Source of the DNA: Pseudomonas sp. Irchel 3A7 | GTDB lineage: Bacteria; Pseudomonadota; Gammaproteobacteria; Pseudomonadales; Pseudomonadaceae | Direction of reading: 5' to 3' | NCBI RefSeq assembly: GCF_900187565.1 | Contig: NZ_FYED01000014.1 | Span: 1 to 64,000 of the forward strand | Length of the DNA stretch: 64,000 bases | Shown: in pieces, positions 16,964 to 24,548 of the stretch | Position numbering within the stretch: the stretch's first letter is position 1 | Layout of the letters: every line of letters begins with the position of its first letter | Position numbers and translations under genes: made by a program | The notes under the pieces: generated by a model | Told to the model about the DNA's origin: nothing | Database searches by the model: none | What the model saw: only the letters and a program-made list of their open reading frames with translations

Positions 16964-17980
16964 ATGAAAGGTATTCGACGGTTGCTGGCTGCTGTCCTGG
17001 CCACTTGCGGATTGTTGGCGTCACCCGTTCCGGTGCTGGCCGCCCAGGCGCCGATCCATTTTGCTGATCTGAACTGGGAAAGCGGCAGCCTGATCACCGA
17101 TATCCTGCGGATCATTGTCGAGAAGGGCTACGGCCTGCCCACGGACACGTTGCCAGGCACCACCATCACCCTGGAAACCGCCCTGGCCAACAATGACATT
17201 CAGGTCATTGGCGAAGAGTGGGCCGGGCGCAGTCCGGTGTGGGTCAAGGCCGAGGCCGAAGGCAAGGTTGCCAGCCTCGGCGATACGGTCAAGGGCGCCA
17301 CCGAAGGCTGGTGGGTACCGGAATACGTGATCAAGGGCGACCCGGCCAAGGGCATCAAGCCGATGGCGCCGGACCTGCGCAGTGTCAGCGATCTGCCCAA
17401 ATACAAGGACGTGTTCAAGGACCCGGAAGCGCCGAACAAGGGACGCTTCCTCAACAGCCCCATTGGCTGGACCTCGGAAGTGGTCAACAAGCAAAAGCTC
17501 AAGGCGTACGGCCTGGATGACAGCTACGTGAACTTCCGCAGCGGTTCGGGGGCGGCGCTGGATGCCGAGATCAGTTCGTCGATCCGCCGGGGCAAACCGG
17601 TGCTGTTCTATTACTGGTCACCCACGCCGTTGCTCGGCCGCTTCAAACTGATTCAGCTGGAAGAGCCGCCATTCGACGCCGAAGCCTGGAAAACCCTGAC
17701 CGACGCCGACAACCCGAACCCGAAGCCCACCCGTTCGCTGCCCTCGAAACTGTCCATCGGTGTGTCCACACCCTTCCAGAAGCAGTATCCGCAGATTGCC
17801 GAGTTCTTCGCCAAGGTCGACTTTCCCATCGATCCCTTGAACAAGGCCCTGGCGGATATGAGCGAAAAACACACCCCGCCGCGCCAGGCAGCGCAGGAGT
17901 TCATGAAGAAGCATCCGGATGTGTGGAAGGCCTGGGTGCCCAAGGATGTGGCGGACAAGGTGTCTGCCGAACTGAAGTGA
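16964..17980 (+). CDS. ABC transporter substrate-binding protein, glycine-betaine/choline type (OpuAC)
   Basis: About 338 residues from the ATG at 16964. The signal peptide (RRLLAAVLATCGLLASPVPV, cut near ALAA) shows export. The mature part carries FADLNWESGSLITDILRIIV, ETALANNDIQVIGEEWAGRS, WWVPEYVIKGDPAKGIK and VLFYYWSPTPLLGRF, in keeping with OpuAC/ProX-type binding proteins that hold quaternary amines in an aromatic cage. No permease or ATPase lies next to it, so it is an orphan that must share a core transporter encoded elsewhere. A REP pair follows. Confidence 0.8.
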   Translation: MKGIRRLLAAVLATCGLLASPVPVLAAQAPIHFADLNWESGSLITDILRIIVEKGYGLPTDTLPGTTITLETALANNDIQVIGEEWAGRSPVWVKAEAEGKVASLGDTVKGATEGWWVPEYVIKGDPAKGIKPMAPDLRSVSDLPKYKDVFKDPEAPNKGRFLNSPIGWTSEVVNKQKLKAYGLDDSYVNFRSGSGAALDAEISSSIRRGKPVLFYYWSPTPLLGRFKLIQLEEPPFDAEAWKTLTDADNPNPKPTRSLPSKLSIGVSTPFQKQYPQIAEFFAKVDFPIDPLNKALADMSEKHTPPRQAAQEFMKKHPDVWKAWVPKDVADKVSAELK

Positions 17981-18000
17981 TGGGGTGAACTCGAAGCCGC

Positions 18001-18078
18001 CTTCGCGAGCAGGCTCGCTCCCACATGGGGTCTGTGAACACCATCGATCTCCTGTGGGAGCGAGCCTGCTCGCGAAGC
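18001..18078. repeat. Inverted REP pair (REPIN)
   Basis: CTTCGCGAGCAGGCTCGCTC and its inverted partner lie between the convergent betaine-binding and TonB-receptor genes. It probably serves both as a downstream element. Confidence 0.9.
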
Positions 18079-18086
18079 TTTTGCTT

Positions 18087-20234
18087 TTAAAACCTGGTCT
18101 GCACCGCCAGCTCAAAAGTCCGCGGCGTACCCAAATAGTACGCCGGCGATACATGGGCAAACTCGGCATACACCTCGTTGGTCAGGTTGCGCACCCGGCC
18201 GGTAACGGTGGTGTGTCGATCAACCTTGTAGCTCAGAAACGAACCGAACAGCGTGTACGACGGCACGGTCATGGTGTTGGCGCTGTCGGCAAACACCGAC
18301 GCCACGTAGCGTGCATCGACACCCCCTTGCCATTGCGGCGCGAAGTCATAGGTCAGCCACAGATTGCCCACCCGGTCCGGCACATTGGTCGGCGTGTTGC
18401 CCTTGCGTGAAACCACCACGCCGGCCGCATTCTTCTCAGTGAATTCGTCGTACCGGGCATCGACCCAGGCGAAGTTGCCTTCGACCAACAGCTTGTCGGT
18501 GACCCGCAGTGAGCTGGCCACTTCGATGCCTTTGGAGGTTTGCTGACCTACCGGAATGCTCAAGGTCGGGTCCAGCGGGTCGGTCACCGCGAAGTCCTTG
18601 CGCTCGATCGTATAGGCTGCCACCGTCGCTGCACCGCGACCGTCCAGATAATCGAACTTGCTGCCGATCTCCCACTGCTTGCCCGTGGACACGTCAAAGT
18701 CTTGCGTGCCATTGGGCTGTTCGGCGGCGGTGCTGTACTGCGCGTAGACATTCGCCGAAGGCAGGATCTGGTAAGTCAGGCCGACCCGCCCGGTCACCGG
18801 TTCCCAGCTGCGCTTGAGGTGCCGTGGATTGCTCGCGGTCACGACGCGATGGTTGGTCACGTCCAGGTCGATGTCGTCGTAGCGCAGGCCGGTGAGCAAC
18901 GACAGCTTGTCGGTGAGCGCCAGGCGATTCTCGACAAACAAGGCTTTGGTGGTGACCTCGTTGGTTTTGTCGCTGATGAAACCCTGTTGAGTGCCAGGAA
19001 TGTCGTAGAAGTGACCTGGCTCATAGTTATCCGGATTGACAGTGCTGGCGCCTTTGACGTTCAGGGGTGAGTTGGTGGTCTGGTTGACCTTGTACTCGAA
19101 GCCACCGGACCAAGTGGTCGCCAGCCCCAGCAGCGTGTTGTCGTGACGCAGTTCGAACTGGTTGCCGTTCTGCTCGCCCTGATGCCGCACCTGATACGCC
19201 GTGGAGCGGTTCACCGCGCTGTTGTCGGCGTTGTACTGATAGGTCTCCAGGTTGCGGTAATCGCGCTGGCTGTCGAGGTGGTAAAGCATGTTGCGCAAGG
19301 TGGTGCTGTCGTTGATCCGGTAGTCGATGATCGAGCGCACCCAGATCGTCCGTTGCTCGTAGCGGCCGTCCTCGACGTTGTAGTTGTTGAAGCGGTTGTG
19401 TTTGTCGATTTTCAGCTCACCGGCCTTGGGATTGAGCACTGGAGTGCCCCAGTAGGGACTGTCTTCGTGCTCGTCCTGGTATTCCAGGGCCAGGGTGTGG
19501 GACAGGTTCGGCGTCAAGTCGCTGAGCAGCGAGAACGCCACGCTCCAGGCATCGCGCTCCTGGCGGTCGATGTAGCCGTTGCCGGTGTTGTGGCTGACGT
19601 CGAGGCGGGCGTAATGCTGCACGTCCGCGCCGGCCTCGCTGAGTGCGTGATTCAGGCCGAAGGCGGTTTCTGTGGTGTCGTAGGTGCCGTAGCTGACCCG
19701 GCCTTCAAGCGCCTGCTCTTCACGGCTCGCCAGTTTGGTCACGTAATTCAGCGAGCCGCCCACGGAGCCGGCTCCATTGATCAGCGACGATGGACCGCCA
19801 ACCAGTTCCACCCGGTCATAAATCCACGCATCCACCGGCCGGGCGAGACCGCCGGACACATTGACGCCGTTGAACATCTGGGTGATCTGACTGCTGGTGA
19901 AGCCCCGGTACGAGACGAAGCCGCCGAAGCCCGGCGGTGCGCTGGCATTCACGCCGGGCAGGGTGTTGGCGGCGTCCTGGAAGTTCTGTGCGCCGTGGCG
20001 CTCGATGTCGTTGCGGTTGGCGATGGCCACCGAGGCCGGGGTTTCCCGCACGCTCAAACCCAGGCGCGAGGCCATGCCACTGGACTGGTCGATGTTGAGG
20101 CCGGAGGCGGCGTTTTGATCGCCATCAATGGTGATGGGGGCGAGATCGACTGTGGATTGCGCCCAGGCATTAACGGACAGGCAGCCGAACAGGCTCGCCA
20201 GCAAAGGGCTGGTAACGAAAGAAAAACGTGTCAT
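18087..20234 (-). CDS. TonB-dependent siderophore-type receptor
   Basis: 715 residues. A signal peptide (SPLLASLFGCLSVNAWA) is followed by a plug domain with SVRETPASVAIANRNDIERH, FQDAANTLPGVNAS and DRVELVGGPSSLINGAGSVG, and a 22-strand barrel ending in Phe (FELAVQTRF), the BAM signal. The plug matches siderophore receptors rather than B12 receptors. No N-terminal FecA-like signalling extension is present. A DUF2946 gene sits 89 bases upstream on the same strand and probably shares its promoter. I see no clear Fur box. The ligand cannot be named. Confidence 0.88.
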   Translation of the reverse strand: MTRFSFVTSPLLASLFGCLSVNAWAQSTVDLAPITIDGDQNAASGLNIDQSSGMASRLGLSVRETPASVAIANRNDIERHGAQNFQDAANTLPGVNASAPPGFGGFVSYRGFTSSQITQMFNGVNVSGGLARPVDAWIYDRVELVGGPSSLINGAGSVGGSLNYVTKLASREEQALEGRVSYGTYDTTETAFGLNHALSEAGADVQHYARLDVSHNTGNGYIDRQERDAWSVAFSLLSDLTPNLSHTLALEYQDEHEDSPYWGTPVLNPKAGELKIDKHNRFNNYNVEDGRYEQRTIWVRSIIDYRINDSTTLRNMLYHLDSQRDYRNLETYQYNADNSAVNRSTAYQVRHQGEQNGNQFELRHDNTLLGLATTWSGGFEYKVNQTTNSPLNVKGASTVNPDNYEPGHFYDIPGTQQGFISDKTNEVTTKALFVENRLALTDKLSLLTGLRYDDIDLDVTNHRVVTASNPRHLKRSWEPVTGRVGLTYQILPSANVYAQYSTAAEQPNGTQDFDVSTGKQWEIGSKFDYLDGRGAATVAAYTIERKDFAVTDPLDPTLSIPVGQQTSKGIEVASSLRVTDKLLVEGNFAWVDARYDEFTEKNAAGVVVSRKGNTPTNVPDRVGNLWLTYDFAPQWQGGVDARYVASVFADSANTMTVPSYTLFGSFLSYKVDRHTTVTGRVRNLTNEVYAEFAHVSPAYYLGTPRTFELAVQTRF

Positions 20235-20323
20235 CGATGAATCCTGAATGCTCGGTTAGCAAGCAGCGCACACGCAAACGCCTCGCGTTGGCGAAGTGGG
20301 CTGGTCGGTAGAGGCGAAGAAAT

Positions 20324-20710
20324 TCAGGCGAGCGGCGGCGCGCGCGGATTGGCCGCGGGCCAGATGAAGCGGGCAGGGAGGTCGGCACTGGCGATCGGCG
20401 CCAATGGCGGGCTGTGTTGCTCGGGAAGGATCGCCAGGGTCAGGCTGGAATTGAACGCCGGTCCCATGCCCCCGGTGGAGCACAACGGGCAGCCGAAGGA
20501 CTTGGACAGCGTCGGCAGCTGGTCCTGGGAGGAATTGGTCGAGACCGGTGCCTGGGTGGCCGGATCGACCGCACAGAATTGGCCGCCGATACCGTTGAGC
20601 TGCATCCCGACCATTTGCCCGTGACCGATGCTGCAGGCGAACACGTTGAGCAGAACGCAGCAGTAGAGCGTCCAGGCCAACAGTGAGCGATCGGTTCGGG
20701 AGAATTTCAT
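20324..20710 (-). CDS. DUF2946 family protein, partner of the TonB receptor
   Basis: 128 residues: an N-terminal membrane or signal segment (LLAWTLYCCVLLNVFACSIG), a HGQM motif, and SFGCPLCSTGGMGPAF with a CxxC pair, then a Pro-rich end. This is the DUF2946 layout. In Pseudomonas such genes often precede TonB-dependent receptors for metals, including copper, so a periplasmic metal-handling role is plausible but inferred from the Cys, Met and His residues. Confidence 0.7.
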   Translation of the reverse strand: MKFSRTDRSLLAWTLYCCVLLNVFACSIGHGQMVGMQLNGIGGQFCAVDPATQAPVSTNSSQDQLPTLSKSFGCPLCSTGGMGPAFNSSLTLAILPEQHSPPLAPIASADLPARFIWPAANPRAPPLA

Positions 20711-20805
20711 GGGGCGGCACTTTACTCCACCGCCGACCGGTCGTGCACTTCAAAAAATGCCGACTAGGATGATTCTGTCCAAATCTCTTTCAAGGATCTT
20801 CAACC

Positions 20806-21243
20806 ATGACCTTTGCGTTGGCTCAATGGCTGGTGACGATATTTGCAGCGATCAGTTTGGTACACGTGTATTGGGCGTTGGGGGGTGAGTGGGCGACGGT
20901 GGCCGCTGTGCCCCAGGTACCGGTGGAGGGCGGTGTGCAGTTGCATCCGGCTTTTGAGCCGCAAGGCTGGATCACCCTGCTGGTAGCCACCGCGTTGCTG
21001 GTGATTGCGCTGTTGGTGTGCTTGCGGGTCGGCTGGTGGCTGCCGCAGGTACAGCATCGGGCGTTGCAATGGGTGATCAGTGCGATTGCGATCCTGTTGT
21101 TCGCCCGGGCGATTGGCGATTCGGAGCTGGTGGGGTTTTTCAAGGAGGTCAAGGATTCCCGGTTTGCGCGGTGGGATACCTGGGTCTATTCGCCGCTGTG
21201 CGTGGTGTTGGGGGCCGGGTTGTTGGCGGTGGCTTGGGTTTGA
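20806..21243 (+). CDS. DUF3995 membrane protein
   Basis: 145 residues with four membrane helices (LVTIFAAISLVHVYWALGG; ITLLVATALLVIALLVCL; WVISAIAILLFARAIGD; YSPLCVVLGAGLLAVAWV). FARWDTWVYSPLC is the family signature. Function unknown. It is transcribed away from the DUF2946/TonB pair, with a 95-base gap that must hold both promoters. Confidence 0.75.
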   Translation: MTFALAQWLVTIFAAISLVHVYWALGGEWATVAAVPQVPVEGGVQLHPAFEPQGWITLLVATALLVIALLVCLRVGWWLPQVQHRALQWVISAIAILLFARAIGDSELVGFFKEVKDSRFARWDTWVYSPLCVVLGAGLLAVAWV

Positions 21244-21281
21244 GGCAGGCTGGTCTTCCTGTGCTGGCTGATCTATTGCAA

Positions 21282-21370
21282 TCGCGGGCAAGCCCGCTCC
21301 CACAGGGGGCGGGGTCGGGCATAAAATGTATGTACGACATCCGTCACTGTGGGAGCGGGCTTGCCCGCGA
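21282..21370. repeat. Inverted REP pair (REPIN)
   Basis: TCGCGGGCAAGCCCGCTCCC and its inverted copy separate the convergent DUF3995 gene and the Mrp operon end. This is the CGGGCTTGCCC REP variant, also found at 12097, 27617 and 48829. Confidence 0.9.
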
Positions 21371-21402
21371 TGGGGCCAGTTCAATCAACACAAATTTTGA
21401 AT

Positions 21403-21765
21403 TCAAACGCCACTTTCAGTCCGCCGGCTACTCACCTCAGCCGGCACATCATCCCCAGCCATGCGCTTGCGGAACAACGCCGCCCGCGCCAGCAGTAGCG
21501 TGGTCACCGGCACGGTAATCGCCAGCAAGATCGGAATCAACCAGGCGTGCAGCACCGGCCCGGACTTGAGTGCCGAAAAGTAGATGATCGAGGCCAGCGC
21601 CACGCACCACGCACCCAATGTCGAGGCCAGGGCAGGCGGGTGCATGCGTTGGAAATAGTCCTTCATCCGCACCAGGCCGATGGCGCCGATCAGCGCGAAC
21701 AGGCTGCCGAGCACCAGCAGGATCGCCACCGGGATTTCCACCCACAACGACAGTTCAGACGTCAT
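21403..21765 (-). CDS. mrpG: Mrp antiporter subunit G
   Basis: 120 residues, three membrane helices (PVAILLVLGSLFALIGAIGL; LGAWCVALASIIYFSA; WLIPILLAITVPVTTLLLAR). LVRMKDYFQRMHPPALASTL is the MrpG/PhaG hallmark. It is the last gene of the antiporter operon; its ATG lies inside the end of the F gene (4-base overlap). It is one of the small subunits needed to assemble the complex in the inner membrane. Confidence 0.88.
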   Translation of the reverse strand: MTSELSLWVEIPVAILLVLGSLFALIGAIGLVRMKDYFQRMHPPALASTLGAWCVALASIIYFSALKSGPVLHAWLIPILLAITVPVTTLLLARAALFRKRMAGDDVPAEVSSRRTESGV

Positions 21766-22040
21766 TCGATCACCTCGCCGCGCAGCAGGAATTTCGCCAG
21801 GGCAAACGAGCCGACGAAGCCGAACAGCGCGATCAGCAACGCCGCCTCGAAGTACGTGTCACTGGCATAGCGGATGCCCAGGGTCAGCATCATCAGCATG
21901 GCGATGATGTACAGGTAGTCCAGCGCCAGAACCCGGTCCTGGGCCGACGGCCCCTTGAACAGGCGCACCAGGGTCAGGATCATCGCCACGGAAAACAGGA
22001 ACAGGCTCAGCATGATCGCATTCGACAACAGGGTGCTCAT
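21762..22040 (-). CDS. mrpF: Mrp antiporter subunit F
   Basis: 92 residues with three helices (IMLSLFLFSVAMILTLVRLF; DYLYIIAMLMMLTLG; EAALLIALFGFVGSFALAKF). The GPSAQDRVLALD motif is conserved in MrpF. The start overlaps the E gene by 4 bases, and its end overlaps G, so translation is coupled. Confidence 0.88.
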   Translation of the reverse strand: MSTLLSNAIMLSLFLFSVAMILTLVRLFKGPSAQDRVLALDYLYIIAMLMMLTLGIRYASDTYFEAALLIALFGFVGSFALAKFLLRGEVIE

Positions 22041-22525
22041 TCGAATATCTCCATCAACGGGCGCTCGTACGTCGCCTTGAAGTGCTCGATGAACGGCGCT
22101 TCGTCGTCCAGATCGAAGACGTGCAGCAACAGAATGCTGCGGTCCAGCGCCAGCTCCGACCAGACCGTACCCGGCACCACGGTGCAGATCATCGACAGCG
22201 TCGCCAGCCCGTTGGCGTCGCGCAGGTCCAGCGGCACCTTGATAAACCGCGAGCGCGGTGGACGGCGGCCGGCGTTGAGCACGCCCCAGGCCACGGCCAG
22301 GTTGGACACCACAACATCGCGACCCACCACCAGGAACAGGCGCAGGATCACCCCCGGGCGGCGAATGCGAACCGGCAGCGGGCGCAATTTGCGCATCATC
22401 AAGGGTGCGCAGAAACCCAGCACGGCGCCCAACAGCAAGTTGCCGGGGCTCATCGACAGGTTCAGCACCAACCACAATAACCACAGGGCCAGCGACAGCC
22501 ACGGCGCGGGAAACAGACGCTTCAT
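22037..22525 (-). CDS. mrpE: Mrp antiporter subunit E
   Basis: 162 residues. The start at 22525 overlaps the D gene stop. Hydrophobic N-terminus (LSLALWLLWLVLNLSMSPGN), conserved DVVVSNLAVAWGVLN, and the soluble domain NGLATLSMICTVVPGTVWSE plus VFDLDDE. This is the MrpE/PhaE family; the cytoplasmic domain helps hold the antiporter together. Confidence 0.88.
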   Translation of the reverse strand: MKRLFPAPWLSLALWLLWLVLNLSMSPGNLLLGAVLGFCAPLMMRKLRPLPVRIRRPGVILRLFLVVGRDVVVSNLAVAWGVLNAGRRPPRSRFIKVPLDLRDANGLATLSMICTVVPGTVWSELALDRSILLLHVFDLDDEAPFIEHFKATYERPLMEIFE

Positions 22526-24207
22526 GGTTGTACCTCCAGCAGCGCAGCCCGGGCCTGCGGGTTTGGAACGACCCGGGTGCCGAGCACGGCCGCCACGTAC
22601 TGTTGCGGGTTGTTCAAGGCATCGGCGGCGGCCTGGGTGTAGCGCAACAGCGGTTCTGCCTTGAAGGTCAGTGCAATGCTCAAGCCCAGCAGGGCGAAGA
22701 TCGGCACGCATTCCAGGCGACGCAGCACCGGCGACGGCCGTTCTGTCGGTGTCCAGAAACGCTGGATGCCCAGCCGCGAAAAAGCCACCAGCGAGGCCAG
22801 GCCGGAGAGGATCAGCAACGCCAGCAAGCCCCACGCGGCATTGGAGATCGGCGCGTCACTGCCATTGCCCAGGCCCAGTGGATTGAGCAGGGCGCTGAGC
22901 AACCCGAGTTTGCCGATGAAGCCGGAAAGCGGCGGCATGCCGACGATCAACAGTGCGCAGGCAATGAAGCTCAAGCCGAGGAACGCCATGGTCCAGGGAA
23001 TCACCTGGCCGACCACGGCTTTCTGATCATCGTCGAGGTTGACGCCCTTGGCCGGATGCAACGATTCCAACGGTCTTGGCAGCATCTCGTTTTCATCCTC
23101 CAGCGGGATTTCGTTGGCCGAGCGCGAACGCTCGATCAACTCGGCCAGCAGGAACAGCGCACTCAAGGCCAGGGTCGAGCTGACCATATAGAACAGCGCC
23201 GCGCCGATCAGGTTGGGCTGGGCGAAACCGATGGCCGACAGCAGAATCCCCGCCGACACCAGAATGCTCAGGCTGGCCATGCGTTCCAGGCGTTGCGCGG
23301 CGAGAATCGCCACGGCCGCGCAGACGATGGTTGCCATGCCGCCGTAGATCAGCCAGTCACCGCCGTAGTACGCCGACGCCCCGGCCTGGCCGGAAAACAG
23401 CAGGGTCCACAGGCGCAAAAAGGTATAGACGCCGACCTTGGTCATGATCGCGAACATGGCCGCCACCGGCGCGCTCGCCGAGGAATACGCCGGCACCAGC
23501 CAGAAGTTCAGCGGCCACATCCCGGCCTTGGCCAGGAACGCCACGGCCAGAATGCCCGCGCCGGCGTGCAGCAGCCCGCGATCGGCCTCCGATACCAAGG
23601 GGATCTTCTGTGCCAGGTCGGCCATGTTCAGGGTGCCGGTGACACCGTAGATCAACGCCGCACCGATCAGGAACAGGGTCGAAGCCAGCAGGTTGATCGA
23701 GATGTAATGCAGCCCCGACGACACCCGCGCCCGACCCGAACCGTGCAGCATCAATCCATAGGACGCGGCCAGCAGCACTTCGAAGAACACGAACAGGTTG
23801 AACAGGTCCGCGGTCAGGAAGGCGCCATACAGGCCCATCAACTGAATCTGGAACAACGCGTGGAAGCTCGAACCGGCACTGTCCCAGCGCGCCATGGCGA
23901 ATAGCAGGGCACTGACGCCGATGATCCCGGTCAGCACCAGCATCAGCGCCGACAGACGATCGACCACCAGCACCAGGCCGAACGGCACTGGCCAGTTGCC
24001 CGGCAGGTACACGCCGATGGAACCGGGCACGCCGGTGGTTTGCGTCCATTGCAGCAGCAACAGCGAAATGCCCAGCCCCATCAGGCTGGAGAACAGGTTG
24101 ATTTTGGCTTTGAGCGGACGGTGTTTTTCGCCGAGCATCAGCATGATGGCGGCGGTCAACAGCGGCAGCAGGATCGGTGCCGCGATCAAGTGCGTCATCG
24201 CATTCAT
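22522..24207 (-). CDS. mrpD: Mrp antiporter subunit D
   Basis: 561 residues, 13-14 membrane helices, homologous to Complex I NuoN/NuoM. It reads VDRLSALMLVLTGIIGVSAL early, FVFFEVLLAASYGLML with the helix-5 Glu, and FLAKAGMWPLNFWLVPAYSS with the helix-7 Lys. These charged residues carry the proton path. It overlaps the C gene by 4 bases. A long complementary open frame on the other strand is a codon-bias shadow. With subunit A it forms the two antiporter-like halves of the complex. Confidence 0.9.
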   Translation of the reverse strand: MNAMTHLIAAPILLPLLTAAIMLMLGEKHRPLKAKINLFSSLMGLGISLLLLQWTQTTGVPGSIGVYLPGNWPVPFGLVLVVDRLSALMLVLTGIIGVSALLFAMARWDSAGSSFHALFQIQLMGLYGAFLTADLFNLFVFFEVLLAASYGLMLHGSGRARVSSGLHYISINLLASTLFLIGAALIYGVTGTLNMADLAQKIPLVSEADRGLLHAGAGILAVAFLAKAGMWPLNFWLVPAYSSASAPVAAMFAIMTKVGVYTFLRLWTLLFSGQAGASAYYGGDWLIYGGMATIVCAAVAILAAQRLERMASLSILVSAGILLSAIGFAQPNLIGAALFYMVSSTLALSALFLLAELIERSRSANEIPLEDENEMLPRPLESLHPAKGVNLDDDQKAVVGQVIPWTMAFLGLSFIACALLIVGMPPLSGFIGKLGLLSALLNPLGLGNGSDAPISNAAWGLLALLILSGLASLVAFSRLGIQRFWTPTERPSPVLRRLECVPIFALLGLSIALTFKAEPLLRYTQAAADALNNPQQYVAAVLGTRVVPNPQARAALLEVQP

Positions 24208-24548
24208 TCTTTAGGCTCCCGGCCATCCACATGGTCGGTGCCGGTCAGGCCCCGGGAGGCCAGCAAGACCACCAGAAACAGCGCGGTCATGGCGAAGCTG
24301 ATGACGATCGCGGTCAGCACCAGCGCCTGCGGCAGCGGGTCGGTGTAATGCAGCAGGTCCTGCGGCACGCCGTCCTTGATGATCGGCTCCTTGCCGATGA
24401 ACAGGCTGCCCATGCTGAAGATGAACAGGTTGACGCCATAGGACAGCAGGCACAGACCCATGACCACCTGGAATGTCCGTGGCCGCAGGATCAGCCAGAC
24501 GCCGGACGCGGCCAGTGCGCCGATGGCGATTGCGATGACTTCTTCCAT
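24204..24548 (-). CDS. mrpC: Mrp antiporter subunit C
   Basis: 114 residues, NuoK-like with three helices: EVIAIAIGALAASGVWLILR, MGLCLLSYGVNLFIFSMGSL, and ALVLTAIVISFAMTALFLVV. DPLPQALVLTAIVI is typical of MrpC. The start overlaps the subunit A stop by one base. It sits between the two large subunits in the complex. Confidence 0.9.
   Translation of the reverse strand: MEEVIAIAIGALAASGVWLILRPRTFQVVMGLCLLSYGVNLFIFSMGSLFIGKEPIIKDGVPQDLLHYTDPLPQALVLTAIVISFAMTALFLVVLLASRGLTGTDHVDGREPKE

Noticed and set aside
19143..20240. A 365-codon plus-strand frame opposite the TonB receptor
   Set aside because: Val/Ala/Arg-rich antisense artefact with no family features.
22405..23904. A 499-codon plus-strand frame opposite subunit D
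   Set aside because: Same shadow effect: low-complexity Arg/Gln/Gly text, no motif.
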